A stretch of 64,000 bases of DNA, from contig NZ_CP058988.1 in NCBI RefSeq assembly GCF_019278565.1, positions 4,402,001 to 4,466,000 on the forward strand, written 5' to 3'. Below, in pieces: positions 28,801 to 38,383 of the stretch. Both the position numbers and the translations under genes were made by a program. Position 1 is the stretch's first letter; each line of letters starts with the position of its first letter. The stretch is from Cellulophaga sp. HaHa_2_95. Its GTDB lineage: Bacteria > Bacteroidota > Bacteroidia > Flavobacteriales > Flavobacteriaceae. The notes beneath the pieces are model-generated. The model made no database searches. It was not told where the DNA came from and was given only the letters and a program-made list of their open reading frames with translations.

Positions 28801-29214
28801 ACTGGCGGATATCAAACATACGAAAATCTGTACTTGAGCAACATACCTGTAGAAAAAGGAATTCATATTGTCAGAATTGAAATAATAAAAGGTGGATTTA
28901 ATATTAATAGCTGGGCTGCATGGCCTACTCCAATTAGTACCAACTTAATTATGAATTATGATACCGAAACTAATCAAATAGAGGTGTACCCAAATCCTAT
29001 AGGAAACGAATCCTTAAAAATTAAATTAAATCAGACATACGAGGGTCTAATCACATATGCTGTAACAGACGTAAATGGTAAAAAAGTAGTCTTTGGGGAG
29101 TCCAATGAAAAAGAGATTATTAGTATCCCCACTACTGCAATAAGCTCTAAAGGAATATATATACTTACACTCGTCATTAATAGTGAAAAGCATACCTATA
29201 AAATAATTAAATAA
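25885..29214 (+). CDS. Secreted Asp-box beta-propeller protein with CBM6 and type IX secretion sorting domain
   Basis: The 1109-residue product has a signal peptide (about 1-23). Residues about 40-860 are built from repeated Asp-box units: YKSTNKGLNWRKI, YISTDRGENWVKS, YKSIDGGRTWTTI, WKTENSGKNW, VRSKDGGKSWQQI, RGSNDGGKTWKNI, YKSSDGGKNW, WKSSNNGNTWTKI and YISKNGGNTWTKV. This is the pattern of sortilin/VPS10-like and GH74-like propellers. Next comes a CBM6-like module (about 870-1013) with IQAEDFDKGG, GYNIGWTKAGEWLEYTV and VRIEIIKGGFNINSW, then a type A C-terminal sorting domain (about 1030-1109, VYPNPIGNESLKI...YKIIK). It should be exported by type IX secretion and act at the cell surface or outside on polysaccharide. 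Whether the propeller is a hydrolase, a lyase or only a binding scaffold I cannot tell. Confidence 0.85.
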   Translation: MKILLRNLLIITFYLSCSSAWTQLDQNYFNKLKNEKVSSDQKLEWIQLGPGMSGYCEFFWPHPTDPKAYYMAPDMFNGYTSLDGAKSWKSFKDYDGEGADMGRTYDIEFSRQNANLGFAIDELGGLFKTTNKGRSWEKTTFNLEGAHNEIAVDPYDDNIWYIGAGTFWDVKRFHRTATDNTGGEFRPKAVLGHIYKSTNKGLNWRKIKNGLPNTLAVGKIIVDPRNTNRIIMVANTGLYISTDRGENWVKSENNGLPNNLPRDLTSHFNTTTKKLTLYLVDQTSFHAANNSYTTQGGIYKSIDGGRTWTTITGDLGLNLDKITSNNSKYYFKRSVAKWFDKDINSISNIIPTNKVLQNYNRIVVNPKNPDEIYVSHNVKHDFSFGPGDIWKTENSGKNWFPCGRTGKYWINKADQSYWNNRAVSVTGMNTSFAHLQHEMEIREEIWGARFLSISPEGDLFTSLDQQIVRSKDGGKSWQQIDDDETSSGSNAWISKGDSNLPGRYIYLETGVPDRKFFLSGEHGLWKSAPLGDFTGTARVATTQIEGQVNPGGAHSTATLAVHPTNPDKIYTLQFRQNHRNYFRGSNDGGKTWKNIGKPFEYQETNTSSEHIYSSSLMIEPENPNTIYFTAMRYSPSEINEGAGHAFDKFGVYKSSDGGKNWSIKNNGFPDKASIRRIAMHPNRSNELYAASNFYKNVNGGLYKTTDRANSWTKMTIPNAITSVNNVHINKTTGAIYISCGTRSGSDTSGGVWKSSNNGNTWTKIFDLNYVWQAETSPINPDLIIVAVPRSSKHINPGAYISKNGGNTWTKVNKNLAHPHSITDIKPDHKDETIFWSAGWGSGWYKGIIQGDDSNNSETKTPFNGTAQSIPGKIQAEDFDKGGLNLSYNDTDITNKGNSYRVTEGVDIQPTTDLGGGYNIGWTKAGEWLEYTVDFTKTQPYDFFPRIASINNNGQLNIKIDGKSISNPINIPDTGGYQTYENLYLSNIPVEKGIHIVRIEIIKGGFNINSWAAWPTPISTNLIMNYDTETNQIEVYPNPIGNESLKIKLNQTYEGLITYAVTDVNGKKVVFGESNEKEIISIPTTAISSKGIYILTLVINSEKHTYKIIK

Positions 29215-29231
29215 GCCATGACTATACCCAC

Positions 29232-29262
29232 AAAAAAGGAGCGCTATTGCGCTCCTTTTTTT
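29232..29262. terminator. Bidirectional terminator between the propeller gene and the M61 peptidase
   Basis: A-run, AGGAGCGC, loop TATT, GCGCTCCT, T-run, between converging stop codons. Confidence 0.92.
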
Positions 29263-29287
29263 CGTATTAGATTATAATTGAGACGTA

Positions 29288-31168
29288 CTATCCCTTCATC
29301 CAAATTTGTCTTAATTTCAATTGTGCATCTGTTACATTCTCCTTAGAAACTATTTTAGCAACTGTCACCATAGGATTTCCTGCTGCACCAGATAATGTTA
29401 ACTCTTCCCCATTACGATCCACAACAATAGTAACCAACTTGTCGGCTGACCAACTAAAGCTCTGTCCAATAATTGGACGTAATGATTCTAAAGTTATAGC
29501 TGTACCATCAATAGATTTAAACACATCACCACCTTGCAAACCTAAGCTTATGAAAAAGCTATTTAAAGTAATACCCTCTCTAACAAAGACAGCATTATCC
29601 TTTGTTTGATCCACATCGATATAAGGAACATTCTCTTTTAAAAAATAGCCACTTTGCTCTTCTACTGTACCAAGTTCTAAACCTACTTTAGACAAATACA
29701 CGCTATAATCAATTGGTGTTGCTCCTACTACATGTGTTGCGAAGAAATCTGAGACTTCTGGATATGTCATCGACACAATCTCAGCGATAAGCGCCTCATC
29801 TTTGAACGGAATAGCATCACCATACTTCTTTGACAATTCTTTTAACAACCATAAGACACTTTTCTCCCCACCACTTAATTCTCTTAAGGTAATATCTAGC
29901 GCCATGTTAATTAAAGTACCTTTCTCATAGACATTGGCATAATTATCTTTATAAGGGTCGTCCAGTATATTTTGACTCATTACAGTAAAAGACATGGCAT
30001 CCTCATAAAGTTTGGCGTTGTTTATTTTATCCATAATACGCTCGTAAAACTCTTCTTCACTAATTAAACCTTGCTGTATTTGAAATAGATTAGCAAAATA
30101 CTCTGTTGTACCTTCATACATCCAAAGGTGCATTGACATTTTAGGATCGTTAAAATCAAAATATTGAATCTCTTCAGAATGCACACTTAGAGGAGTTACA
30201 ATATGAAAGAACTCGTGAGAAACTACATCAACCATTGCTTGTTCTAGTCTTGCTTGGTCCATTTGCTCTGGCAAAACCACTACCGTTGAAGTGTGATGCT
30301 CTAAAGCGCCGAAGCCACTTGCGTCATTTTCAGAACCTGCCAAATACAATAGAATATTATACTCTTTAGTACTATTAATAGCTCCTAAGAATGTTTTTTG
30401 AGCAGACATCATCTTGAACATTCTTTCCTCAAGGTCTGAGGCACTATACAAACCATTAGGAGAATACACACTCAAGTTCACCGTAATACCATTTACCTCA
30501 AAAGAAACAATATCTGCCTTAGCATATAAAATTGGATTATCTGTCACTTCAAAATAGCGACTTGCATAAAAGATATCTAAACCAGTGTCTGTATCTGCAT
30601 TATTTTCTTTTAAAGAAGTTGCTGCGACCAAAGCAGAAGGATGCTTTATAGATAATTCATAAGGTATTTCTTTTAAATTATTGAAATAGCCCACAAAACC
30701 ATGAAGGTTTAGCATAAAGTTTTCTCCCTTAAGGATATTAGTTCCTGAAGGAGAAAAAACAGCATGCTCTACTTCAGCTTCCGTATCATAGGTGTCATTA
30801 ACATAATAAGATACCCGATCTAATTTAACACCATCAGCAATTACCCACGTATTGTCATCTTTTTTAGAAAAAGACAATTCAGCCCCTTTATAATCATACG
30901 CCTTAAATCCTTCTATATATTTGCCATAATTGTCAGTACTATAGGTACCTGGAACCGTTTTAGGTATGAAAAATAAGACTTCACCTGCGCTAAAAGCACC
31001 TGGATTAAGTTCTACAAGAACTTTATCATCTACTACATTAACCAAATCTATTTTAACCTTAACGACACTCGTATCTGCTGCCACTAGACTTTTAGAAGAC
31101 CCACAAGCCTGCATTAAAAGCGCTAATGCTATTATATATCCTGTTTTTTTCATTTTTATTCTATTCAT
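29288..31168 (-). CDS. M61 family metallopeptidase lipoprotein with C-terminal PDZ domain
   Basis: The 626-residue product (or 621 from the internal ATG at 31153, MKKTGYIIALALL) has a lipoprotein signal ending LMQACGSS, so it is attached to a membrane. An N-terminal beta-sandwich domain (about 35-230) precedes the gluzincin domain. That domain has zinc ligands in VSHEFFHIVTPL (HExxH, about residue 318) and the downstream glutamate in LWMYEGTTEYFANLF (about 355). A PDZ-like domain (about 530-600, FFISLGLQGGDVFKSIDGTAI) closes it. M61 enzymes include glycyl aminopeptidases. All metal ligands are present, so activity is likely. It is divergent from pyrH across 167 bases. Confidence 0.92.
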   Translation of the reverse strand: MNRIKMKKTGYIIALALLMQACGSSKSLVAADTSVVKVKIDLVNVVDDKVLVELNPGAFSAGEVLFFIPKTVPGTYSTDNYGKYIEGFKAYDYKGAELSFSKKDDNTWVIADGVKLDRVSYYVNDTYDTEAEVEHAVFSPSGTNILKGENFMLNLHGFVGYFNNLKEIPYELSIKHPSALVAATSLKENNADTDTGLDIFYASRYFEVTDNPILYAKADIVSFEVNGITVNLSVYSPNGLYSASDLEERMFKMMSAQKTFLGAINSTKEYNILLYLAGSENDASGFGALEHHTSTVVVLPEQMDQARLEQAMVDVVSHEFFHIVTPLSVHSEEIQYFDFNDPKMSMHLWMYEGTTEYFANLFQIQQGLISEEEFYERIMDKINNAKLYEDAMSFTVMSQNILDDPYKDNYANVYEKGTLINMALDITLRELSGGEKSVLWLLKELSKKYGDAIPFKDEALIAEIVSMTYPEVSDFFATHVVGATPIDYSVYLSKVGLELGTVEEQSGYFLKENVPYIDVDQTKDNAVFVREGITLNSFFISLGLQGGDVFKSIDGTAITLESLRPIIGQSFSWSADKLVTIVVDRNGEELTLSGAAGNPMVTVAKIVSKENVTDAQLKLRQIWMKG

Positions 31169-31303
31169 TTTAAGTACTATCTAATGGTTAATTGTTATTA
31201 ATTAAACAAGATTATTAAAATAAAATAACAGTACAGAGAGTTTTGAGAAATAATTAGGACTGCAATTAATTATTAATGGCGTATTCTCGTAAATTATTTT
31301 GAT

Positions 31304-31311
31304 TATTTTTG
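31304..31311 (+). promoter_or_regulatory. Putative -7 promoter element for pyrH-frr
   Basis: TATTTTTG matches TAnnTTTG and is 24 bases before the pyrH ATG; the -33 element is unclear. Confidence 0.45.
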
Positions 31312-31335
31312 CACTAGTTTAAATAAATCCGAACC

Positions 31336-32043
31336 ATGCAGTATAAAAGAATTCTTTTGAAATTAAGCGGCGAAGCCTTAATGGGTGAACGACAATACGG
31401 AATTGACCCAAAAAGGTTAGCAGAATATGCTGAAGAGATAAAAGAGGTAATTGACAAAGAAATTGAAGTCGCTATTGTTATTGGCGGAGGAAATATTTTT
31501 AGAGGATTAGCCGGAGCAAGCAATGGTATGGATCGCGTACAAGGAGATCATATGGGAATGCTAGCCACAGTTATCAATGGTTTAGCGCTTCAAAGTGCAC
31601 TTGAGGAAAGCGGCGTACAAACTAGATTACAATCTGCCATTCAAATAAATGAAGTAGCAGAACCTTTTATCCGTAGAAGAGCAATGCGCCATTTAGAAAA
31701 AGGTAGAGTAGTTATTTTTGGAGGGGGAACCGGAAACCCCTATTTTACTACTGATTCTGCAGCCGTATTAAGAGCTATTGAGATTGAAGCTGATGTAATA
31801 TTAAAAGGAACCAGAGTAGATGGAATTTACACTTCTGATCCTGAAAAGGATAAGAATGCTACAAAGTTTGATACGATTACTTTCAAGGATGTATTAACTA
31901 AAGGACTAAAAGTAATGGATACAACAGCATTTACTTTAAGTCAAGAAAATGAACTACCAATTGTTGTGTTTGACATGAACAAGAAAGGTAATTTATTAAA
32001 ACTCCTTTCTGGAGAAAATATTGGAACTGTTGTTGACAACTAG
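31336..32043 (+). CDS. pyrH: UMP kinase
   Basis: PyrH phosphorylates UMP to UDP in pyrimidine nucleotide synthesis. The 235-residue protein has the amino-acid-kinase fold with [28 protein letters not shown], the [17 protein letters not shown] substrate region, [16 protein letters not shown] and [17 protein letters not shown]. Length and motifs are typical of the bacterial hexameric enzyme. It is followed after 44 bases by frr, the common pyrH-frr order. Confidence 0.98.
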   Translation: MQYKRILLKLSGEALMGERQYGIDPKRLAEYAEEIKEVIDKEIEVAIVIGGGNIFRGLAGASNGMDRVQGDHMGMLATVINGLALQSALEESGVQTRLQSAIQINEVAEPFIRRRAMRHLEKGRVVIFGGGTGNPYFTTDSAAVLRAIEIEADVILKGTRVDGIYTSDPEKDKNATKFDTITFKDVLTKGLKVMDTTAFTLSQENELPIVVFDMNKKGNLLKLLSGENIGTVVDN

Positions 32044-32087
32044 ATAGTGGCATATTATATGCAGCAGATTTTAAAAAACTAAATAAA

Positions 32088-32645
32088 ATGAACGAAGAAA
32101 TTACTTTTATACTTGACAGCACTAAAGAGAGCATGAATGGCACTATTGACCATTTAGTGAAAGCATTTGCGAAAATTAGAGCAGGAAAAGCTAGTCCTAT
32201 AATGTTATCTAGCGTTATGGTAGACTATTATGGCTCACAAACTCCACTTGGTCAGGTTGCAAACGTAACAACCCCAGATGCGCGTACGATTACGGTACAA
32301 CCTTGGGAAAAAAATATGCTTCAGCCTATTGAAAAAGCTATTATGATTGCTAATCTTGGCTTTAACCCCATGAATAATGGTGACTTTGTTATTATTAGCG
32401 TACCACCATTAACAGAAGAACGTAGAAGAGATTTAGCAAAGCAAGCAAAGAGTGAATCTGAAGATGCTAAAGTTGGTATCCGTAATGCTAGGCAAGAAGC
32501 GAATAAAGATATCAGGGCACTTGATGATGCCTCTGAAGATTTAAAGAAAAATGCTGAAGCGGACATTCAAGAACTTACCAATAAATTTTCTAAGAAAATA
32601 GAAGAAGTTTTAGCCGTGAAAGAAGCCGAAATAATGAAAGTATAA
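32088..32645 (+). CDS. frr: Ribosome recycling factor
   Basis: RRF splits post-termination ribosomes together with EF-G. The 185-residue protein shows the family pattern: LVKAFAKIRAGKASPIML, VDYYGSQTPLGQVANV, ARTITVQPWEKNMLQPIEKAI, PPLTEERRRDLAKQAK and the closing helix with IQELTNKFSKKIEEVLAVKE. Co-transcribed with pyrH and followed by a terminator. Confidence 0.98.
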   Translation: MNEEITFILDSTKESMNGTIDHLVKAFAKIRAGKASPIMLSSVMVDYYGSQTPLGQVANVTTPDARTITVQPWEKNMLQPIEKAIMIANLGFNPMNNGDFVIISVPPLTEERRRDLAKQAKSESEDAKVGIRNARQEANKDIRALDDASEDLKKNAEADIQELTNKFSKKIEEVLAVKEAEIMKV

Positions 32646-32672
32646 TTTTAGCATTTCAATAAAACAGTATTA

Positions 32673-32701
32673 AAGGGCAACTAAATAGTTGCTCTTTTTT
32701 T
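32673..32701 (+). terminator. Terminator after frr
   Basis: AGGGCAAC, loop, GTTGCTCT and a run of Ts, 28 bases past the frr stop codon. The outer G-T pair is a wobble. Confidence 0.85.
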
Positions 32702-32762
32702 GTTTGAAAACTTAAATTTTCTTAAAATCGTATGAAAAGCAGTTATTCCCTTAACAGATTTC

Positions 32763-32793
32763 TGTGATTACCCGTAATCATTTTCTACCTTTG
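32763..32793 (+). promoter_or_regulatory. Promoter of the MMPL/RND gene, deciding its start
   Basis: TGTG (32763-32766, one mismatch to TTTG), 19-base spacer, TACCTTTG (32786-32793). Transcription would begin near 32800, downstream of the GTG at 32764 that opens the reading frame, so translation should start at the ATG at 32815. Confidence 0.65.
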
Positions 32794-32814
32794 AGCCAAT
32801 TTTTAAAAAATAAC

Positions 32815-35214
32815 ATGGTTGCGAAATTAACTAAAGGTTTCTGGGCAAAAACCGCAAATATTATTCTAAGAAATAGAATAGTCATTTTAATTCTTATTAC
32901 GCTGCTTACTGTGTTTTTAGCATTGCAGTGGGACAAAATGCGATTTTCTAGTTCGCAAGCAAACTTACTACCAGATCATCATCCTGTAAATGTACAATAC
33001 CAGTCGTTTCTAAAAACCTTTGGTGAAGAAGGTAATGTCATGGTCCTAGCAGTAAAAGATTCGTCTCTTTTTACCCCTTCAAAATTTAATAGATGGAATA
33101 AGTTTAGCAAGCAACTTGCTGCATTTCCTGAGGTAGATTTTGTATTATCAACAGACAATCTCCAAGAATTAATCAAAGACACCATAAAACAACAATTTGT
33201 TCTTCAACCTTTTATTAAAAAAGCACCTACCACCAAGGCTGAAATAGATACGCTCACCTCACATTTGTTTAACAATCTTCCGTTTTATGAAGATTTGATC
33301 TACAACAAAGAGACCAAAACAATTAGAACCATTGTTTATCTAGATAAAGATATTGTAAACACTTCTGCCCGAAAAGATTTTATACTAGAAGACCTAAACC
33401 AATTGGTAAAAAATTTTGAAGATGAAACCAATTTAGATGTACACGTATCTGGGATGCCTTATATAAGAACCATGAATTCCCAGAGTATCATTAATGAAAT
33501 AGGGAAATTTATCCTAGCAGCTTTAGGAGTTACCTCTTTAATTTTCTTTTTCTTTTTTAGAAGTTTTAGAGCTACCATAATTTCTATGTGCGTTGTAATT
33601 ATTGGTGTTATGTGGTCTTTCGGTGTTTTAGGCTTACTGCAATATGAAATTACCGTGCTTACCGCATTGATTCCTCCATTAATAATTGTCATCGGAATCC
33701 CGAATTGTATTTTTCTGATTAACAAGTATCAGCAAGAAGTAAAAAAGCACGGGAACCAAGCCTTATCATTACAACGGGTAATCTCTAAAATTGGGAATGC
33801 AACGTTGATGACAAATATTACTACTGCTTCTGGATTTGCTACTTTTATTGTAACAGATAGTCAACTTTTAAAAGAATTTGGTATAGTAGCATCCATTAAC
33901 ATTATAGGTATTTTTATACTATCTCTTCTGATTATTCCTATTGTATATAGCTTTATGTCGCTCCCTAAAACGAAGCATTTAAAGCATTTAAATAAACGTT
34001 GGATAGATACTTTTGTTAATTGGATGGAAAACATTGTTCGCGAAAAACGAATTTCTGTATACATTGTTTCTATTTGTCTTTTAGTAATCAGTATCATCGG
34101 TATTTACCAAATAGATATCTCAGGAAGTCCTATAGAAGACATGCCGAAGAAAGCAGAATTCTTTCAAGATATTCGCTTTTTTGAACAAGAATTCGACGGG
34201 ATAATGCCTGTTGAAATTGTCGTAGATACCAAACGTAAAAAAGGAGTTTTAAAATCATCTACTTTAAAAAAGATGGACGAATTGAGTGGTCTTATCCATG
34301 AAATTCCAGAATTATCTAGGCCTGTTTCTGCTGTAGATTTAGTAAAGTACTCTAAGCAAGCCTTTTATAGCGGAATCCCTAAGTATTACCAACTTCCTAC
34401 GTCTCAAGAAAATACGTTCATTATGGATATCGCTCGTAAATCTTCTGGCAATGGAAATTTATTAAAGAGTTTTGTTGACTCTACTGGACAAACAGCTCGT
34501 ATTACCACGTACATGAAAGATGTTAAAACCGTCCGAATGGAAGCCATTGAAGGTAAACTAAAAGAAAATATAGATAAGATTTTCCCTGCAGAACGCTACA
34601 ACGTTTATATGACTGGTAGTGCATTGATCTTCTTAAAAGGAACAAAATACTTAGTAAACAATTTAATAATGTCTCTTGCTTTAGCTATTGGACTTATAGG
34701 CTTGTTTATGGCGTATTTATTCAGGTCTTTCAAAATGATTATTATATCCTTAATACCAAATCTATTACCGCTAGTTATTACTGCCGGATTAATGGGCTTT
34801 GTAGGAGTACCAATTAAGCCTTCTACTATTTTAGTATTTAGTATTGCCTTTGGTATTTCTGTGGATGACACCATACACTTTCTCGCCAAGTATCGTCAGG
34901 AATTAACGGCTAATAATTGGCGTATCAAAAAATCAGTCTACGCTGCATTACGAGAAACAGGTGTAAGTATGTTTTACACGTCCATTGTATTGTTTTTTGG
35001 TTTTTCTGTCTTTACCATTTCAAGTTTCGGAGGTACGGTTGCCCTAGGAGCATTAGTTTCGGCCACCTTGCTTTTTGCAATGCTTGCCAACTTAATCTTA
35101 CTACCATCGTTACTATTATCGTTAGAGCGTAATATTGCGAATAAAACGGTATTGAAAGAACCACAGATAGATATCTTACCTAAAGAAGAAGATACTTTCA
35201 AAGAATCCGAATAA
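32815..35214 (+). CDS. RND superfamily (MMPL-type) membrane exporter
   Basis: From the ATG at 32815 the product is 799 residues. It has the duplicated RND layout: one membrane helix (about 25-45), a large extracytoplasmic domain (to about 215), and five helices (about 225-390, with the GIPNCIFLINKYQ stretch). A second half follows with another extracytoplasmic domain and helices from about 620, including FSIAFGISVDDTIHFLAKYRQEL, where paired aspartates fit proton coupling. MMPL and hopanoid/sterol-type RND proteins move lipids or other hydrophobic cargo across the inner membrane; the cargo here is unknown. No membrane-fusion partner adjoins it. The frame also extends upstream to a GTG at 32764, but the promoter lies within that extension. 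Confidence 0.88.
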   Translation: MVAKLTKGFWAKTANIILRNRIVILILITLLTVFLALQWDKMRFSSSQANLLPDHHPVNVQYQSFLKTFGEEGNVMVLAVKDSSLFTPSKFNRWNKFSKQLAAFPEVDFVLSTDNLQELIKDTIKQQFVLQPFIKKAPTTKAEIDTLTSHLFNNLPFYEDLIYNKETKTIRTIVYLDKDIVNTSARKDFILEDLNQLVKNFEDETNLDVHVSGMPYIRTMNSQSIINEIGKFILAALGVTSLIFFFFFRSFRATIISMCVVIIGVMWSFGVLGLLQYEITVLTALIPPLIIVIGIPNCIFLINKYQQEVKKHGNQALSLQRVISKIGNATLMTNITTASGFATFIVTDSQLLKEFGIVASINIIGIFILSLLIIPIVYSFMSLPKTKHLKHLNKRWIDTFVNWMENIVREKRISVYIVSICLLVISIIGIYQIDISGSPIEDMPKKAEFFQDIRFFEQEFDGIMPVEIVVDTKRKKGVLKSSTLKKMDELSGLIHEIPELSRPVSAVDLVKYSKQAFYSGIPKYYQLPTSQENTFIMDIARKSSGNGNLLKSFVDSTGQTARITTYMKDVKTVRMEAIEGKLKENIDKIFPAERYNVYMTGSALIFLKGTKYLVNNLIMSLALAIGLIGLFMAYLFRSFKMIIISLIPNLLPLVITAGLMGFVGVPIKPSTILVFSIAFGISVDDTIHFLAKYRQELTANNWRIKKSVYAALRETGVSMFYTSIVLFFGFSVFTISSFGGTVALGALVSATLLFAMLANLILLPSLLLSLERNIANKTVLKEPQIDILPKEEDTFKESE

Positions 35215-35265
35215 AAAAACAAATTTTATCGATTCAACTTATAAAGCCTTTTTTACCAAAAAGGC

Positions 35266-35273
35266 TATATTTG
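35266..35273 (+). promoter_or_regulatory. Putative -7 promoter element for asnS-rpoN
   Basis: TATATTTG, an exact TAnnTTTG match, 107 bases before the asnS ATG; no good -33 element at the ideal distance. Confidence 0.45.
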
Positions 35274-35379
35274 TTATTTAAAAATAAAAATTAATCTTGG
35301 TTGAAATAGCGCAAAGTAAGCTAATTTACTTTTCGAAAATAGAAACCATAAGGCATACGAATAGCAACAAAATTATCAA

Positions 35380-36813
35380 ATGAAATCACATAGCATTAAA
35401 GAATTACTTTCTTCAAACCTTTCACTACAAGAAGTTACTGTCAAAGGATGGGTAAAAACTTTTAGAAGCAACCGATTTATTGCCCTGAACGATGGCTCTA
35501 CAATTAACAATATTCAATGTGTTGTTAATTTTGAGAATTTTGATGAAGCCTTATTAAAAAAAGTATCTACCGGTGCTGCTTTAGAAATTTCTGGTACGCT
35601 CGTAGAAAGTCAAGGAAGAGGACAAAGTGTAGAAATTCAGGTTAAAAAATTGGAGGTATTAGGCGTTTCTGACCCAGACACCTACCCTATTCAACCCAAA
35701 AAACACTCATTAGAATTTTTAAGAGAGAAAGCACATTTACGCGTGCGCACCAATACATTTGCTGCTGTAATGAGAGTACGCTCTGTCCTATCATTTGCAG
35801 TACATAGATATTTTCAAAACAATGGCTTTTATAATGTACATACACCTATAATTACAGGTTCTGATGCAGAAGGAGCTGGTGAAATGTTTAGAGTGTCTAC
35901 ATTAAACCAAAAAAAACCACCTTTAAATGAGGCTGGAGAAATAGATTTCAAACAAGATTTTTTCGGCAAAGAAACTAACTTAACGGTTTCTGGTCAATTA
36001 GAGGCAGAAACGTATGCCATGGCCTTAGGGAAAGTATATACTTTTGGCCCTACTTTTAGAGCAGAAAACTCTAACACTTCTAGACATTTAGCAGAATTCT
36101 GGATGATTGAACCAGAAGTTGCTTTTAATGATTTAGATGCAAACATGGACCTTGCAGAAGATTTCATTAAAGATGTAATTAATTACATCTTAGACAACTG
36201 CGCAGAAGATTTAAAGTTTTTAGAGCAACGTTTATTAGATGAAGAAAAATCTAAGCCACAAGCAGAACGCAGTGACATGCCTCTTATTGAAAAACTGAAA
36301 TTTGTTTCTGAGAACAATTTCAAAAGAGTATCCTACACGGAAGCCATAGACATTCTTAAAAGCTGCACGCCTAACAAGAAAAAGAAGTTTAAATATATTA
36401 TTGACGAATGGGGAGCAGACTTACAAAGTGAGCATGAGCGTTTTCTTGTAGAGAAGCATTTTAAGTGTCCTGTAATTTTGTTTGACTACCCTGCCAAAAT
36501 AAAAGCGTTTTACATGCGTTTAAATGATGATGGCAAAACCGTTAGAGCTATGGATATTTTATTCCCAGGTATTGGGGAAATTGTTGGTGGCTCTCAACGT
36601 GAAGAACGTTTAGATGTTTTATTAGAAAAAATAAAAGAACTAGGCATTGACGAAGAAGAACTATGGTGGTACTTAGACCTTAGAAAATTTGGAACAGCTG
36701 TTCACAGTGGTTTCGGATTAGGCTTTGAAAGATTGGTTCTTTTTGCTACAGGAATGGGTAACATTAGAGATGTCATCCCTTTCCCTAGAACACCGCAAAA
36801 CGCAGAATTCTAA
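35380..36813 (+). CDS. asnS: Asparaginyl-tRNA synthetase
   Basis: Class II synthetase that charges tRNA-Asn. The 477-residue product has an N-terminal OB-fold anticodon-binding domain (about 1-115, [20 protein letters not shown]) and the class II core. Motif 2 lies in [25 protein letters not shown] and motif 3 in [14 protein letters not shown] direct enzyme means Asn-tRNA need not be made by transamidation. The gene is followed after 42 bases by rpoN. Confidence 0.98.
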   Translation: MKSHSIKELLSSNLSLQEVTVKGWVKTFRSNRFIALNDGSTINNIQCVVNFENFDEALLKKVSTGAALEISGTLVESQGRGQSVEIQVKKLEVLGVSDPDTYPIQPKKHSLEFLREKAHLRVRTNTFAAVMRVRSVLSFAVHRYFQNNGFYNVHTPIITGSDAEGAGEMFRVSTLNQKKPPLNEAGEIDFKQDFFGKETNLTVSGQLEAETYAMALGKVYTFGPTFRAENSNTSRHLAEFWMIEPEVAFNDLDANMDLAEDFIKDVINYILDNCAEDLKFLEQRLLDEEKSKPQAERSDMPLIEKLKFVSENNFKRVSYTEAIDILKSCTPNKKKKFKYIIDEWGADLQSEHERFLVEKHFKCPVILFDYPAKIKAFYMRLNDDGKTVRAMDILFPGIGEIVGGSQREERLDVLLEKIKELGIDEEELWWYLDLRKFGTAVHSGFGLGFERLVLFATGMGNIRDVIPFPRTPQNAEF

Positions 36814-36855
36814 AATCAACCTAAAAATCACAAGCTCTATAGAACATCAATTTAT

Positions 36856-38313
36856 ATGCTGAAACAACATTTATCTTTTAAATTATCGCAGAAGCTTTCT
36901 CCTCAGCAAATTCAGTTAATGAAACTGATTCAATTGCCTACACAGGCATTTGAACAACGTTTAAAACAAGAATTAGAGGAAAATCCGGCTCTAGAAACCG
37001 GCAAGGAAGAGTTGGATAATTTTGAAGATGAATTTGAAGATGAGTTCAATGATGAAATAGATAGCGAAAGTATTAACGCTGAAGACATCAATATTGATGA
37101 GTACTTAAGTGATGATGAGATTCCAGAATACAGAACACAAGCTAACAATTATAGTGCCGATGATGAAGAACGCACCGTACCTTATGCTGCTGGAACTTCT
37201 TTTAACCAGTACCTATTAAATCAATTAAATACAATCTATTTCAGTGATGATGAATGGGCCATTGCTGAATTTTTAGTAGGTAGTGTAGATGAAAGTGGGT
37301 ATATCCGTAGACCTATAAACGACATCTTGGATGATTTAGCTTTCACGCAAAATGTATATACGGAGGCAGAAACCATAAAAAAAGTTTTAAAAACTGTACA
37401 AGAGCTAGATCCTCCAGGAGTTGGAGCAACTTCCTTGGAAGAATGCTTAATCATACAATTAAAGCGAAAAGAAATAACCGCAAGTATTGAACTTGCGATT
37501 GCTATTCTGGAAAAATCTTTTGATCAGTTTACAAAAAAACACTATCAAAAATTAATTCAAAAACACAATATCACTGAAGAGGAATTGAGACAGGCTATTT
37601 CTGAAATAGAACGATTAAACCCAAAACCGGGAGGTTCTTATTCTGGAAATACCCGAATGATAGAACATATTGTACCAGATTTCTCTATTAAAATTGTTGA
37701 TGGTGAGCTAGAACTAACCTTAAACGGCAGAAATGCACCTGAGTTACACGTATCTCGCGGCTACAACAACATGCTTGAAGGGTATAAAAACTCGAAAGAA
37801 AAATCTAAATCACAGAAAGATACCGTCTTATTTATTAAGCAAAAGTTAGATGCCGCAAAATGGTTTATAGATGCGATTAAACAACGCCAACAAACCCTAT
37901 TCATTACCATGAATACGATTATGCAATACCAAGAAGAATATTTTTTGACGGGTGATGAGCGTAATTTAAGACCTATGATTCTTAAGGATATTGCAGATAC
38001 CATCCAAATGGATGTTTCTACAGTTTCTAGAGTTGCCAATAGCAAATATGTAGACACACCCTACGGCACGCGTTTGATAAAAGACTATTTCTCAGAATCC
38101 ATGAAAAATGATCAAGGAGAGGATGTTTCCACCAAGGAGATCAAAAAAATTCTTGAGAATGTAATTACTGAAGAGGAAAAAAGAAAACCTCTTACCGATG
38201 ATAAATTAGCAGACATTTTAAAAGAGAAGGGCTACCCTATTGCACGGAGAACAGTGGCAAAATACAGAGAACAATTAGGAATTCCAGTAGCTAGAATGCG
38301 AAAAGAAATCTAA
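36856..38313 (+). CDS. rpoN: RNA polymerase sigma-54 factor
   Basis: The 485-residue protein has the Gln/Leu-rich region I (LSFKLSQKLSPQQIQLMKL, LPTQAFEQRLKQELEENPAL), an acidic region II (about 50-100), the core-binding domain and the helix-turn-helix (DVSTVSRVANSKYVDTP). It ends with the RpoN box ARRTVAKYREQLGIP, which reads the -24 element. Sigma-54 promoters need an AAA+ enhancer-binding activator; none is encoded in the window. It lies in one orientation with asnS and the PAP2-like gene. Confidence 0.97.
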   Translation: MLKQHLSFKLSQKLSPQQIQLMKLIQLPTQAFEQRLKQELEENPALETGKEELDNFEDEFEDEFNDEIDSESINAEDINIDEYLSDDEIPEYRTQANNYSADDEERTVPYAAGTSFNQYLLNQLNTIYFSDDEWAIAEFLVGSVDESGYIRRPINDILDDLAFTQNVYTEAETIKKVLKTVQELDPPGVGATSLEECLIIQLKRKEITASIELAIAILEKSFDQFTKKHYQKLIQKHNITEEELRQAISEIERLNPKPGGSYSGNTRMIEHIVPDFSIKIVDGELELTLNGRNAPELHVSRGYNNMLEGYKNSKEKSKSQKDTVLFIKQKLDAAKWFIDAIKQRQQTLFITMNTIMQYQEEYFLTGDERNLRPMILKDIADTIQMDVSTVSRVANSKYVDTPYGTRLIKDYFSESMKNDQGEDVSTKEIKKILENVITEEEKRKPLTDDKLADILKEKGYPIARRTVAKYREQLGIPVARMRKEI

Positions 38314-38383
38314 TTATAAAAGCACCGTTTTCATCATATATCGTATTATGATGTTTTCTATTTCTCATAATACACCCGAATAA

